From assembly GCF_019049325.1 (NCBI RefSeq), contig NZ_JAGMUO010000011.1, positions 1 through 64,000 of the forward strand: 64,000 bases of DNA, in the 5' to 3' direction. Source of the stretch: Streptomyces sp. AC512_CC834. Lineage in GTDB: Bacteria; Actinomycetota; Actinomycetes; Streptomycetales; Streptomycetaceae. The notes beneath the pieces were generated by a model that was not told the DNA's origin, ran no database searches, and saw only the letters and a list, made by a program, of their open reading frames with translations. Below are positions 35,444-44,381 of this stretch, piece after piece (position 1 is the stretch's first letter; every line of letters begins with the position of its first letter). The translations under genes and the position numbers were made by a program.

Positions 35444-36979
35444 CTATCGGTCCCCGAAGACGGTGCGGTGCCAGTCCTTGGCCGCCACCGCGGTGTTGTC
35501 GAACATGACGTGCTTGACCTGCGTGTACTCCTCGAAGGAGTAGGCGGACATGTCCTTGCCGAAGCCGGACGCCTGGTAACCGCCGTGCGGCATCTCGCTG
35601 ATGATCGGGATGTGGTCGTTGATCCACACGCAGCCCGCCTTGATCTCGCGGGTGGCGCGGCCCGCCCGGTACACGTCCCGGCTCCAGGCGGAGGCGGCGA
35701 GCCCGTACGGCGTGTCGTTGGCCAGCCGGATGCCCTCGTCGTCGGTGTCGAAGGGCAGCACGACCAGGACGGGCCCGAAGATCTCGGACTGGACGACCTC
35801 GCTGTCCTGCGCGGCGTCCGCGACGAGGGTCGGCCGGTAGTAGGCGCCGTCCTTGAGTACACCCTGCGGTGCCTCGCCGCCGGTCACCACGCGCGCGTAG
35901 GAGCGGGCCCGGTCGACGAAGCCGGCGACGCGGTCGCGCTGGACGTGGCTGACCAGCGGGCCGAGGTCGGTGCCCGCGGCGAAGGGGTCGCCGACGCGGA
36001 CGGTGTCCATGAGGGCGGCGGTCCGCTCGACGAACGCCTCGTACAGGGGCCGCTGCACGTACGCGCGCGTGGCGGCCGTGCAGTCCTGGCCGGTGTTGAT
36101 GAGCGCGCCCGCGACCGCGCCGTGGACGGCGGCTTCGAGGTCGGCGTCGTCGAAGACGAGGAAGGGGGCCTTGCCGCCCAGCTCCAGGTGCAGGCGCTTG
36201 ACGGTGGCGGTGGCGACCTCGGCGACGCGCTTGCCGACGGCGGTGGACCCGGTGAAGGAGGTCATGGCGACGTCGGGGTGCCCGACCAGGTGCTCGCCGG
36301 CCTCCCGCCCGGTCCCGCTGACGATGTTGATCACGCCGTCGGGGATGCCGGCGGCGGTCGCGGCCTGGGCGAACATGAGGGAGGTCAGCGGGGTGATCTC
36401 GGCGGGCTTCAGCACGATGGTGTTGCCCGCGGCGATGGCCGGGAGGATCTTCCAGGCGGCCATCTGGAGGGGGTAGTTCCAGGGTGCAATGGACCCGACG
36501 ACGCCGATGGGCTCGCGGCGGACGTACGAGGTGTGGTCGCCGGAGTACTCCCCGGCCGACTGCCCCTGGAGGTGCCGGGCGGCACCGGCGAAGAAGGACG
36601 CGTTGTCGATGCTGCCCGGCACGTCGAACTCGCGGGTCAGCTTCAGTGGCTTCCCGCACTGGAGGGACTCCGCGCGGGCGAAGTCCTCGGCGCGTTCGGC
36701 GAGCACCTCGGCGAACCGGTGCAGGGCGTCCGAGCGCTCGCCCGGGGTGGCACCGGCCCAGCCGGGGAACGCCTCCCGCGCGGCGGCGACGGCCGCGTCG
36801 ACGTCCTCGGAACCGGCGAGCTCATAGGTCAGGACGTCGGCACCGGTGGCCGGATCGACGACCGTGTGCGTCCGCCCGGAGGTGCCCCTGGTCAGACGGC
36901 CCGCGATGTACTGGGCCCCGTCCGCGAAGCGGTCCTGGGCCGGGAATCGGTCCTGGGTGGCGTTGCCCGGGTTGTGCAT
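35444..36979 (-). CDS. gamma-aminobutyraldehyde dehydrogenase-like aldehyde dehydrogenase
   Basis: A 511-residue aldehyde dehydrogenase close to PatD/PuuC-type enzymes. Catalytic Cys lies in NTGQDCTAATRAYV and Glu in LHLELGGKAPF, with APWNYPLQMAAWKILPAIAA before them and ISEMPHGGYQASGFGKDMS near the end. It is the first gene of the minus-strand operon with potDABC and the amine oxidase, so it should oxidise the aldehyde made by that oxidase to GABA or its glutamyl form. The gap to potD (111 bases) holds short GGTGCTGTC and GGTCCTATC repeats. Confidence 0.92.
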   Translation of the reverse strand: MHNPGNATQDRFPAQDRFADGAQYIAGRLTRGTSGRTHTVVDPATGADVLTYELAGSEDVDAAVAAAREAFPGWAGATPGERSDALHRFAEVLAERAEDFARAESLQCGKPLKLTREFDVPGSIDNASFFAGAARHLQGQSAGEYSGDHTSYVRREPIGVVGSIAPWNYPLQMAAWKILPAIAAGNTIVLKPAEITPLTSLMFAQAATAAGIPDGVINIVSGTGREAGEHLVGHPDVAMTSFTGSTAVGKRVAEVATATVKRLHLELGGKAPFLVFDDADLEAAVHGAVAGALINTGQDCTAATRAYVQRPLYEAFVERTAALMDTVRVGDPFAAGTDLGPLVSHVQRDRVAGFVDRARSYARVVTGGEAPQGVLKDGAYYRPTLVADAAQDSEVVQSEIFGPVLVVLPFDTDDEGIRLANDTPYGLAASAWSRDVYRAGRATREIKAGCVWINDHIPIISEMPHGGYQASGFGKDMSAYSFEEYTQVKHVMFDNTAVAAKDWHRTVFGDR

Positions 36980-37181
36980 GTCGGCTCTCCTCGGTCGCCC
37001 CGTGGTGGGGGCCGGCGTGGCTCAGGCTCGATGTGAGTGCCGATCCTGACAGAGCACTAGGCCCCCAACAAGTGATTCCGTTGTTGCCATTTGGTTACGC
37101 GACGGAATCTGTCGACCAGGTGTCGAGTCGCCACGGAAAAGGACGGACGGAGTGTCAGTGGCGCGTGCCACACTCGCGTGT

Positions 37182-37802
37182 ATGGGAGAGATCACAGGGG
37201 CGGAGGCGGAGACGGAGCGGATGACGGGGGCGGCGGTGGAGGGCATCGACAGCAGGGAGGCGCTGATCGGGCGGGTCCGGGCGGGCGCGCGGATCAAGTA
37301 CCTCTGCTTCTGGGGGCACCGACCGCTCCCGGACGGCCGGATCGGACCGAGCTGTCTGAGCCAGTGGTGGCCCTCGCCCTTCACCGTGGCGGGGGTGCAG
37401 TACGCGAGCGCCGAGCACTGGATGATGGTGGGCAAGGCCCGGCTCTTCGAGGACGCGGAGGCCGAGCGACGGGTGCTCGCGGCCGGCCATCCCGCCGAGG
37501 CGAAGAAGGCGGGCCGGCTGGTGCGCGGCTTCGACGAGGCCGTGTGGGCGCGGGAGCGGTTCCGGATCGTGGTGGCGGGCAGCACCCACAAGTTCGCCTC
37601 GGACCCGGCGCTGCGGGCGTTCCTGCTGAACACGGGCGACCGAGTGCTGGTGGAGGCGAGCCCCGTGGACCGGGTGTGGGGCATCGGCCTGTCCACGACC
37701 CACGAGGCGACGACCGATCCGGAGCGCTGGCGGGGGCCGAACCTGCTGGGCTTCGCGCTGATGACGGCCAGGGAGCGGCTGAGAACGCGCGAGCAGCACT
37801 GA
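37182..37802 (+). CDS. NADAR (YbiA-like) family protein
   Basis: A 206-residue NADAR-domain protein. Diagnostic segments are KYLCFWGHRPLPDG, LSQWWPSPFTVAGVQY, SAEHWMMVGKARLFED and, at the end, GPNLLGFALMTARERL. Bacterial YbiA-like members are N-glycosidases that destroy toxic riboflavin intermediates, and other NADAR proteins remove ADP-ribose from guanine in DNA; which role applies here is open. The ATG at 37182 has no ribosome site but stands 7 bases after CACACT, fitting a leaderless transcript. A GTG at 37152 behind GGACGGA is the alternative. The gene is divergent from the aldehyde dehydrogenase. Confidence 0.85.
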   Translation: MGEITGAEAETERMTGAAVEGIDSREALIGRVRAGARIKYLCFWGHRPLPDGRIGPSCLSQWWPSPFTVAGVQYASAEHWMMVGKARLFEDAEAERRVLAAGHPAEAKKAGRLVRGFDEAVWARERFRIVVAGSTHKFASDPALRAFLLNTGDRVLVEASPVDRVWGIGLSTTHEATTDPERWRGPNLLGFALMTARERLRTREQH

Positions 37803-37882
37803 GCCCCGCCCGGCCCGCCCGCGGGGCGGCCTCGGGGCCGCCCCCTTCGCCGGCTACCGGGCCGGGCCCGCGGGCGCCCGGC

Positions 37883-38332
37883 TCAGGCGACGCTCATCAG
37901 GCTCGCGAAGGCGAGGAAGCCGAGCAGGGGCAGGATCACGGTGGCCGTGATGCCGAGCACGAGTCCGGCGGTGGCGGCGCCCTTGTTGGTGGCCTCGCCC
38001 CGGTTGGCCTTGCCGCGGCCGATCGCACCGAAGATGATCCCGAGCACGCCCAGGATGACGCCGAAGAACCAGAGGAAGAAGGTCAGACTGCACACCACGC
38101 CGATGATGCCCAGCACCAGACCCGCGGTCCCCATGCCGTTGCTCGGCTGCATCGGCATGCCGTAGCCGGGGGCATGCGGGTAGCCGACCGGTGGGGCCGC
38201 CGGGTACCCCGGCCCCTGGTTCGGACTGCCGTACCCGGGCGCGGACTGCGGGTACGCGTAACCCCCGGCGGGCGGCTGACCCGGCTGCGGCGGTGGGCCG
38301 TACCCTCCGGGTCCGGGACTGGTGTGCGACAT
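37883..38332 (-). CDS. DUF4190 small membrane protein (1)
   Basis: A 149-residue protein with a Pro/Gly/Tyr-rich cytoplasmic N terminus (about 65 residues, GYGxP-type repeats) and two membrane segments flanking the short basic loop GRGKANRGEATNKGAATAGL, the DUF4190 signature. Its function is unknown. The next upstream gene is a paralogue of the same architecture, so the pair arose by duplication. Confidence 0.85.
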   Translation of the reverse strand: MSHTSPGPGGYGPPPQPGQPPAGGYAYPQSAPGYGSPNQGPGYPAAPPVGYPHAPGYGMPMQPSNGMGTAGLVLGIIGVVCSLTFFLWFFGVILGVLGIIFGAIGRGKANRGEATNKGAATAGLVLGITATVILPLLGFLAFASLMSVA

Positions 38333-38405
38333 GAACTGCTCTCCCCTCGTTGGCGTTTGACATCGTAGAGGAGAGTCCCTGGTGAGAATCCCTGGTGAGG
38401 AGGGT

Positions 38406-39071
38406 TCAGCTTTCCGCCGCCGCGGAGACCGGCACCGGGCGCGCGGATCCGTAGTAGGGGTCGTCGTAGTCCGAGTCGTCGTTGATGGCGGCGGTGATGC
38501 CGATGGCGATCAGCAGCATCACGGCGGCGCCGAGGATGATGCCCACGATGCCCATGACGAACCCGGCCTGCGCCTGCCCGTGGTTGTTGGCCAGGCCGTG
38601 GTCGGCCTTCCGGCGACCCTTGATCCCGAAGATCACGGCGAGGATGCCGAGCACCACGGAGACCACGCCGTACATGCAGAACAGCGCGCAGGCGAGGATG
38701 CCCAGCACCATCGACGCGGTGCCCATGCCGTTCTGCGGGGGCATCGGCATGCCGGGCCAGCCGTAGCCCTGACCGTATCCGGGGTAGCCGTAGCCGCCCG
38801 GGGCACCGGCGCCGCCCGGCGCGACCGGTGGAGGCGGCACCGGGGAATCCGGGGCGCCGAACCCGGCGTTCGGCATCGAGGTGACCGTGGGCTGGTCGTG
38901 GACCGGCGGCGGCTGCCAGGGCGGTGTGTCGGCGACGGGAGGCCGGGGCGGCTCCTGCGGCTGCCCCGCTCCGGCGCCGGCGCCCTTGTCCAGGGACGGC
39001 CCGCTCTCCGGGGGCGCCCAGGGGTCGTGACCATCCGCGGAGTTCCCGCCCGGCTGTATCGAGTCCGTCAT
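38406..39071 (-). CDS. DUF4190 small membrane protein (2)
   Basis: A 221-residue paralogue of the preceding protein. The N-terminal 120 residues are Pro/Gly-rich, then MGTASMVLGILACALFCMYG, the loop GRRKADHGLANNHGQAQAGF and a second membrane segment, ending in an acidic Asp/Tyr tail (DDSDYDDPYYG). The ATG at 39071 has AGGGGGCAAAGG upstream; an ATG 11 codons earlier has a weaker context. Confidence 0.84.
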   Translation of the reverse strand: MTDSIQPGGNSADGHDPWAPPESGPSLDKGAGAGAGQPQEPPRPPVADTPPWQPPPVHDQPTVTSMPNAGFGAPDSPVPPPPVAPGGAGAPGGYGYPGYGQGYGWPGMPMPPQNGMGTASMVLGILACALFCMYGVVSVVLGILAVIFGIKGRRKADHGLANNHGQAQAGFVMGIVGIILGAAVMLLIAIGITAAINDDSDYDDPYYGSARPVPVSAAAES

Positions 39072-39232
39072 GCCTTTGCCCCCTGGGTCGTTCGTGCCCG
39101 TCATGCTACGGTCCCGGGCCGCCCGGCGTGAGACCGGCCTACGATGATCCCCGAACCATCGATCAGCCGATCACCCGCGCCCCACCACCGCCGCCGCCGC
39201 GCGGCCCGGGGCGCCGCTTTGGGGAGGAACCC

Positions 39233-40294
39233 TTGACCGAGCACCTCGTCGACCCCGAGGTCCCGCGCGACCTGCACGCCTTCATCGCCGGGCTGCCCAA
39301 GGCCGAGCTGCACGTCCACCACGTCGGCTCCGCCTCCCCGCGCATCGTCTCGGAGTTGGCCGCACGCCACCCCGACTCCAAGGTCCCCACCGACCCCGAG
39401 GCACTGGTCGACTACTTCACCTTCACCGACTTCGCACACTTCATCGACGTGTACCTGTCCGTCGTCGACCTGATCCGCACCCCGGAGGACGTCCGGCTGC
39501 TGACGTACGAGGTGGCCCGGGAGATGGCCCGGCAGCAGGTGCGGTACGCCGAGCTGACGATCACCCCGTTCTCCTCCACCCGGCGCGGCATTGACGAGAG
39601 CGCCTTCATGGACGCGATCGAGGACGCCCGCAAGGCGGCCGAGGCCGAGTTCGGGACCGTACTGCGCTGGTGCTTCGACATTCCGGGCGAGGCCGGACTG
39701 GAGTCCGCGCAGGAGACGGCGCGGCTCGCCACCGACGACCGGCTGCGCCCGGAGGGCCTGGTCTCCTTCGGGCTCGGCGGACCCGAGATCGGGGTGGCCC
39801 GCCCGCAGTTCAAGCCGTACTTCGACCGGGCGATCGCCGCGGGCCTGCACTCGGTGCCGCACGCCGGCGAGACCACAGGACCGCAGACGGTGTGGGACGC
39901 CCTGACCGCACTGCGCGCCGAGCGCATCGGGCACGGCACCAGTTCCGCGCAGGACCCGAAGCTGCTGGCCCACCTCGCCGAGCACCGGATCCCGCTGGAG
40001 GTGTGCCCGACCTCTAACATCGCCACCCGGGCGGTGCGCACCCTGGACGAGCACCCGATCAAGGAGTTCACCCGCGCCGGGGTCCTGGTGACGATCAACT
40101 CCGACGACCCGCCGATGTTCGGCACCGACCTCAACAACGAGTACGCCGTCGCCGCCCGCCTCCTCGGGCTCGACGAGCGGGGACTCGCCGACCTGGCGAG
40201 GAACGGCGTCGAGGCGTCCTTCCTCGACGCGCCGGGCAAGGCTCGGATCAAGGACGAGATCGACACGTACACCGCCGCCTGGCTCGCCTCCTGA
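39233..40294 (+). CDS. adenosine-deaminase-superfamily enzyme, probable 6-aminodeoxyfutalosine deaminase
   Basis: A 353-residue metal-dependent deaminase. Metal ligands are in ELHVHHVGSAS (His27, His29), the catalytic pair in VPHAGETTG (His210, Glu213) and Asp ligands in INSDDPPMFG (Asp291/292). The usual adenosine-deaminase HLDG is replaced by HHVG. From memory, a Streptomyces avermitilis protein of this group, long annotated as adenosine deaminase, acts on 6-amino-6-deoxyfutalosine in the futalosine menaquinone pathway, so I favour that role over purine salvage. The start is a TTG at 39233 with GGAGG five to six bases upstream. It is followed after 14 bases by the GDPD gene. Confidence 0.85.
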   Translation: MTEHLVDPEVPRDLHAFIAGLPKAELHVHHVGSASPRIVSELAARHPDSKVPTDPEALVDYFTFTDFAHFIDVYLSVVDLIRTPEDVRLLTYEVAREMARQQVRYAELTITPFSSTRRGIDESAFMDAIEDARKAAEAEFGTVLRWCFDIPGEAGLESAQETARLATDDRLRPEGLVSFGLGGPEIGVARPQFKPYFDRAIAAGLHSVPHAGETTGPQTVWDALTALRAERIGHGTSSAQDPKLLAHLAEHRIPLEVCPTSNIATRAVRTLDEHPIKEFTRAGVLVTINSDDPPMFGTDLNNEYAVAARLLGLDERGLADLARNGVEASFLDAPGKARIKDEIDTYTAAWLAS

Positions 40295-40308
40295 GAGTTG
40301 CCGTCATC

Positions 40309-41058
40309 ATGAACACCCCGCGCGACCTGACCGCCGTGGCCCACCGCGGCGACCCGTACCGGCACCGCGAGAACACCGTCGACTCGCTGCGTTCCGCCCT
40401 GGACCGCGGCGCGGACGCGGTCGAGACCGACGTACGCCTCACCCGGGACGGCGTACCGGTGCTGCTGCACGACGAGACCCTCAAACGGCTGTGGCAGCAG
40501 GACCGGCCGCTGCGCTCCCTGTCCGCGGACGAGGTGCGCGGGCTGACGGCGGGCAGGGTGCCGACCCTCGCCGAGGCCCTGGCCGCGACCGAGGGCGGCC
40601 GGCTGATGCTCGACCTGCCGGGGGCGCCGGGCGAGCGCGCGGTGCGGCGCGTCGTGGACGTGGTCCGCGAGTGCGGGGCGCGGGACCGGGTGTACTACAC
40701 GGCGGGTGCCGCGGCGATGCTCGCCGTGCGGGCCGCCGACCCCGCCGCCGAGATCGCCATGACCTGGACGACGTCGGCCCCGCCCCGGCCCGCGCTGCTG
40801 GCGGCGGTCCGGCCGCGGTGGCTCAACTACCGCTTCGGACTGGTGGACCGGGCCCTGGCCGACCGCGTCCACGGCGACGGCCTCCTGCTGTCCGTGTGGA
40901 CCCCCGACACCCGCCGCTCCATGCGCCGGCTGCACGCCCTGGGCGTCGACTCGATCACGACCAACCGCATCGACGTCCTGTGCGCCCTGCGCGACGCGCA
41001 CGCGGACCGGCCGGCACGTCCCGTACGGACTGTCCCGCACAAGTCCCCCGTCACGTAA
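40309..41058 (+). CDS. glycerophosphodiester phosphodiesterase family protein
   Basis: A 249-residue cytoplasmic GDPD enzyme with the diagnostic HRGD (residues 12-15), REN, ETDVRLTRDGVPVLLHDETL and LSVWTPDTRRSMRRLHALGV segments, forming a TIM barrel with a metal site. It should release sn-glycerol 3-phosphate from glycerophosphodiesters. There is no signal peptide. Close spacing to the preceding deaminase suggests co-transcription. Confidence 0.92.
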   Translation: MNTPRDLTAVAHRGDPYRHRENTVDSLRSALDRGADAVETDVRLTRDGVPVLLHDETLKRLWQQDRPLRSLSADEVRGLTAGRVPTLAEALAATEGGRLMLDLPGAPGERAVRRVVDVVRECGARDRVYYTAGAAAMLAVRAADPAAEIAMTWTTSAPPRPALLAAVRPRWLNYRFGLVDRALADRVHGDGLLLSVWTPDTRRSMRRLHALGVDSITTNRIDVLCALRDAHADRPARPVRTVPHKSPVT

Positions 41059-41181
41059 GGGATTTCCCCGACCTCCGCTTCCGGGCAGGAGTCCTCCCCC
41101 GCGGCGATCCGGCGTGGCGGGCGGCACACGAGGATGATCGGCGACCGTCTTGCCCGTCCCTCCCGGATCCTGGAGCCGTCG

Positions 41182-42348
41182 ATGCGTGCCCGCACCTCCT
41201 CCGTCCTCGCCGCTTCCCTGGTACTCGCCCTGTCCGCCGGACCGCTGGCGGCGCCCGCGTTCGCCGCACCGTCCACCCCTCCCACCCCGGCCGCCGCCGC
41301 GCACCGGTCGGACGGACCGGCCGCGAAGGCGCTGCGCGACGCCCTCGCCATGGTCCCTGGCGACCACGCCACGGCGGCCCTCGTACGGGTCGGCGGCACC
41401 GACGGCAGTTGGCGCGGCAGCGCGGGCGTGCACGACCTGGCCAGTGGCCGGCCTGCGGATCCGGACGCTGTCTTCCGGGCCGGTTCGGTCACCAAGGTCG
41501 TCACGGCCGCCACCGTCCTGCGGCTCGCGGCACAGGACCGTGTCGACCTGGACGCCCCGGTGCAGCACTACCTTCCCGGCGTGTTCACCCCGGACTTCGA
41601 CCAGCCGATCAGCGTCCGCCAACTGCTGAACCACACCAGCGGCATCCAGGCGGGCGACGGGCTCGGCGACGACTTCGCCGAGCTGTACGCGCACCGCTTC
41701 GACACCCTCACCCCGCGGGAGGTCGTGGCGTCGGCGATCGCGAAGGGGCCGGAGTTCTGCCCGGGCAAACGGCAGCACTACCTCAACATCAACTACACGG
41801 TCCTCGGGCTGCTGATCGAGAAGGTGACGGGACACTCCTACGCCACCGAGGCCACGCGCCTGGTCCTGCGCCCGGCGAGGATGTGGCACACGTACTTCCC
41901 GGGCACCGACCCGCGCATCCGGGGCCCGCACAACCGGGGTTACCAGAGGGTGGAACGGCCGGACGGTACGACGGAGCTGCTCGACGTGACCGAGTGGAAC
42001 CAGGCGGACCGCTGGGCGGCCGGTGACATGATCTCGACGACGGCCGACCTGGAACGGCTGCTCACCTCCCTGTTCCGGGGGCGGATCGTGCCCCGGCCGC
42101 AGTTGGAGGAGATGTTCACGACCCCGGCGGGCCTTCCGGACGCGACCCGCAGCGCGGGGCTCCAGTACAAGAAGGTGGGTGACATCACCTTCTGGGGCAA
42201 GTCGGGCTCCCGCTACGGCTACAGCGCGCTCATCGGCGGCACCCGCGACCTGTCCCGCACCCTCGTCTACTCGGTCAACGCCACGGACGCCAAGAGCACG
42301 GAGCCGAACCCCGTGATCGATGGAATCGTCGCGGCCGCGCTGAAGTAG
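41182..42348 (+). CDS. secreted serine beta-lactamase / D-Ala-D-Ala carboxypeptidase-like hydrolase
   Basis: A 388-residue exported protein of the class C beta-lactamase/esterase fold. The signal peptide covers residues 1-29 (SSVLAASLVLALSAGPLAAP, AFA). The active-site motifs are AGSVTKVV (SxxK), QHYLNINY (YxN) and WGKSGSRYGY (KSG in place of HxG or KTG). It likely trims peptidoglycan peptides or hydrolyses small esters; antibiotic resistance should not be assumed. The ATG at 41182 follows GGAG, and an in-frame ATG at 41134 would only add a tail before the signal peptide. Confidence 0.88.
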   Translation: MRARTSSVLAASLVLALSAGPLAAPAFAAPSTPPTPAAAAHRSDGPAAKALRDALAMVPGDHATAALVRVGGTDGSWRGSAGVHDLASGRPADPDAVFRAGSVTKVVTAATVLRLAAQDRVDLDAPVQHYLPGVFTPDFDQPISVRQLLNHTSGIQAGDGLGDDFAELYAHRFDTLTPREVVASAIAKGPEFCPGKRQHYLNINYTVLGLLIEKVTGHSYATEATRLVLRPARMWHTYFPGTDPRIRGPHNRGYQRVERPDGTTELLDVTEWNQADRWAAGDMISTTADLERLLTSLFRGRIVPRPQLEEMFTTPAGLPDATRSAGLQYKKVGDITFWGKSGSRYGYSALIGGTRDLSRTLVYSVNATDAKSTEPNPVIDGIVAAALK

Positions 42349-42382
42349 CTCCCGTCAGTCCACGCCAGTCCCTGTCAGTCCC

Positions 42383-42427
42383 CGTCAGCCGCTGACCGGC
42401 TGCTTGCCGGCCGTCAGCCGCTGACCG
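42383..42427. repeat. repeated CGTCAGCCGCTGACCG element between convergent genes
   Basis: Two copies of CCGTCAGCCGCTGACCG about 29 bp apart, each nearly self-complementary (GTCAGC...GCTGAC), preceded by CAGTCCCTGTCAGTCC. They lie between the hydrolase stop and the HXXEE gene stop, overlapping the latter's last codons, and may form a bidirectional terminator. Confidence 0.45.
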
Positions 42428-42965
42428 TCAGCCGCCGTGCCACCACATGCGCCGCGACCGTCGCCGCGCCCGCGAAGCCCAGGCCCACGGCGAGATCACG
42501 CGGGCGGGTGGCGCGCAGGACGTCGGCGCGGCGCAGGCGACGTCGGGCCCAGAGGGTGAACGGGACGACGATCAGCGGAGAGGTCGCCGACCCGGGCGTG
42601 TAGCCGCGCGCCAGACCCGCCTGCGCGAGGTGGACCAGGCCGTGCAGGCCGAAGGCGTTGAGCGCGGTCTGGTAGGTGGCCGACCGGCCGCCGGTCAGGC
42701 GTCCCGCGACGGACGCGGAGGTCACGACCGCGGCCATCGCGCCGACGGCCACCGCGAACTCCCGCCCGCCGACCGACTCGGCCCGCCGCCAGACGGCCTC
42801 CGGCACGGTGGGGTACCGCTCGCGCAGGGCGGGGAGGTTGCGCCGCCACCAGCCTGGCATGGCCGCCAGTTCCTCCAGGTCGTGCAGGGCCCAGGCGGCC
42901 AGCAGCCCCAGGGTGACCGCACCCCCCACGCCTTCGCCATTTGATGACCCATTTGATGACTTCAT
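42414..42965 (-). CDS. HXXEE-motif membrane protein
   Basis: A 183-residue membrane protein with HDLEELAAMPGWW near the N terminus, HGLVHLAQAGLARGYTPG in the middle and four or five hydrophobic segments, the pattern of the HXXEE family of unknown function. The two His/Glu clusters could form a metal site in the membrane, which is inference. The ATG at 42965 has no ribosome site. TATAGCAG lies just upstream, so a leaderless start is possible. Confidence 0.75.
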   Translation of the reverse strand: MKSSNGSSNGEGVGGAVTLGLLAAWALHDLEELAAMPGWWRRNLPALRERYPTVPEAVWRRAESVGGREFAVAVGAMAAVVTSASVAGRLTGGRSATYQTALNAFGLHGLVHLAQAGLARGYTPGSATSPLIVVPFTLWARRRLRRADVLRATRPRDLAVGLGFAGAATVAAHVVARRLTVSG

Positions 42966-42980
42966 CACATGATCAGTCTG

Positions 42981-44171
42981 CTATACCCCCACGATCCCGT
43001 TCCACCGCTTCGCGAACTCCGTCCGCTCCCCCGCCGCGATGTCCCGTGCGATCGCGAGCCGCCCGCGCATCGCCGCGTCCGGGAAGATCAGCGGGTCCTC
43101 GGCCAGGGCGGCGGTCTCCTCGTCGTCGGAGGAGGCGAGCACGTCCTGGGCGGCGGGGACCGGGCAGACGTAGTTGACCCAGGCGGCCAGCTCCGCGGCG
43201 ACCTCGGGCTGGTAGTAGTAGTCGATCAGCCGCTCGGCGTTGGCCTTGTGCCGGGCCAGGTTGGGGATCATGAGGGACTCCGCCCACAGTTCGGCGCCCT
43301 CCTGCGGGACGACGAACTCGATGTCGGGGTCGTCCGCCTGGAGCTGGATCACGTCACCGGAGTAGGCCTGGCAGGCGAGCACGTCACCGCTGGAGAGGTC
43401 CTTGATGTAGTCGTTGCCGGTGAAGCGGCGGATCTGGCCCTTGCCGACCTGCTTCTCCACCTGGTCGCAGATGAGGTGGAAGTCGTCCGCCTTCCAGTCG
43501 GTGATGTCCACGCCGTTGCCCTGCATCAGCAGCGCGAACGCCTCGTCCATCCCCGACAGCAGGGTGACCCGGCCCTTGAGGTCGGCCGCCCACAGGTCGG
43601 ACACGTGCCGGATCTCCCGACCGAGCCTGCGGCGGTTGTACGCGATGCCGGTGATGCCCGACTGCCAGGGCACGGTGAACTTCCGGCCCGGGTCGAAGGC
43701 GGGCGAACGCAGCAGCGGGTCGAGGTACTTGGTGACGTTCGGCTGGCGGGAGCGGTCCATCTCCTGCACCCAGCCGAGCCGCACGAACCGCCCGCACATC
43801 CAGTCGCTGATGACGACGAGGTCGCGGCCGGTGGGCTGGTGGTTCATCAGGGACGGGCTGATCTTGCCGAAGAACTCGTCGTTGTCGTTGATCTCCTCGA
43901 TGTACTCCACGGAGATGCCGGTCCGCTCCTCGAACGCCTCCAGGGTGGGCCGCCGGCTCGGGTGCTCGTCGTCGGTGTCGATGTAGAGCGGCCAGTTCGC
44001 CCAGGTCAGCCGTCGTTCGGTAGCGGACCTGTCGGTCGCGGCCCGGTCGCCCGGCGCGACGTACGCGGCCGGCACACCGCAGCCGGCCAGCGCGCCGGCC
44101 GCGGCGGAACCGCCCAGCGTCCGCAGCAGGGCCCGGCGGGAGAGCGAGGGCGTCTTCGAGAGCAGGGGCAT
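42981..44171 (-). CDS. second PotD-like polyamine-binding lipoprotein
   Basis: A 396-residue spermidine/putrescine-binding paralogue of the protein at 34085: SLSRRALLRTLGG signal with lipobox LAGCG, then LTWANWPLYIDTDDEHPSRR, GISVEYIEEINDNDEFFGKI and a closing IPNLARHKANAERLIDYYY. No permease or ATPase gene accompanies it; it stands alone between the HXXEE gene and an aldehyde dehydrogenase, and might feed PotABC encoded at 31-34 kb. The ATG at 44171 lacks a clear ribosome site; a TTG at 44207 is the alternative. Confidence 0.9.
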   Translation of the reverse strand: MPLLSKTPSLSRRALLRTLGGSAAAGALAGCGVPAAYVAPGDRAATDRSATERRLTWANWPLYIDTDDEHPSRRPTLEAFEERTGISVEYIEEINDNDEFFGKISPSLMNHQPTGRDLVVISDWMCGRFVRLGWVQEMDRSRQPNVTKYLDPLLRSPAFDPGRKFTVPWQSGITGIAYNRRRLGREIRHVSDLWAADLKGRVTLLSGMDEAFALLMQGNGVDITDWKADDFHLICDQVEKQVGKGQIRRFTGNDYIKDLSSGDVLACQAYSGDVIQLQADDPDIEFVVPQEGAELWAESLMIPNLARHKANAERLIDYYYQPEVAAELAAWVNYVCPVPAAQDVLASSDDEETAALAEDPLIFPDAAMRGRLAIARDIAAGERTEFAKRWNGIVGV

Positions 44172-44280
44172 GGCCGCAGGATGCCGCGCCCGCCGTGGCG
44201 CGGACAATGGACGCTGCGTCGAGCGCCTCCGTCCAGGCCCGACACCCTGTCGACCGGGGCCGGTTCACGGTTCACACACC

Positions 44281-44315
44281 GCGGCCCCGGACGGAGGGCT
44301 TCCGTCCGGGGCCGC
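44281..44315 (-). terminator. strong terminator hairpin after the aldehyde dehydrogenase
   Basis: GCGGCCCCGGACGGA (44281-44295) and its exact complement TCCGTCCGGGGCCGC (44301-44315) with a 5-base loop: a 15-bp perfect stem. It lies about 65 bases beyond the stop of the minus-strand aldehyde dehydrogenase and before the PotD-like gene, so the two are probably separate transcripts. Confidence 0.75.
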
Positions 44316-44381
44316 GCGCACACCGGGTTCGTCAGACGGTCCGACGGGGTCCGAGGGTCGGACCGGCGGACCGCGAGACGG

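Noticed and set aside
41182-42348. Antibiotic-resistance beta-lactamase
   Set aside because: The SxxK and YxN motifs are shared by many esterases and carboxypeptidases, and the third motif is KSG; nothing points to antibiotic hydrolysis.
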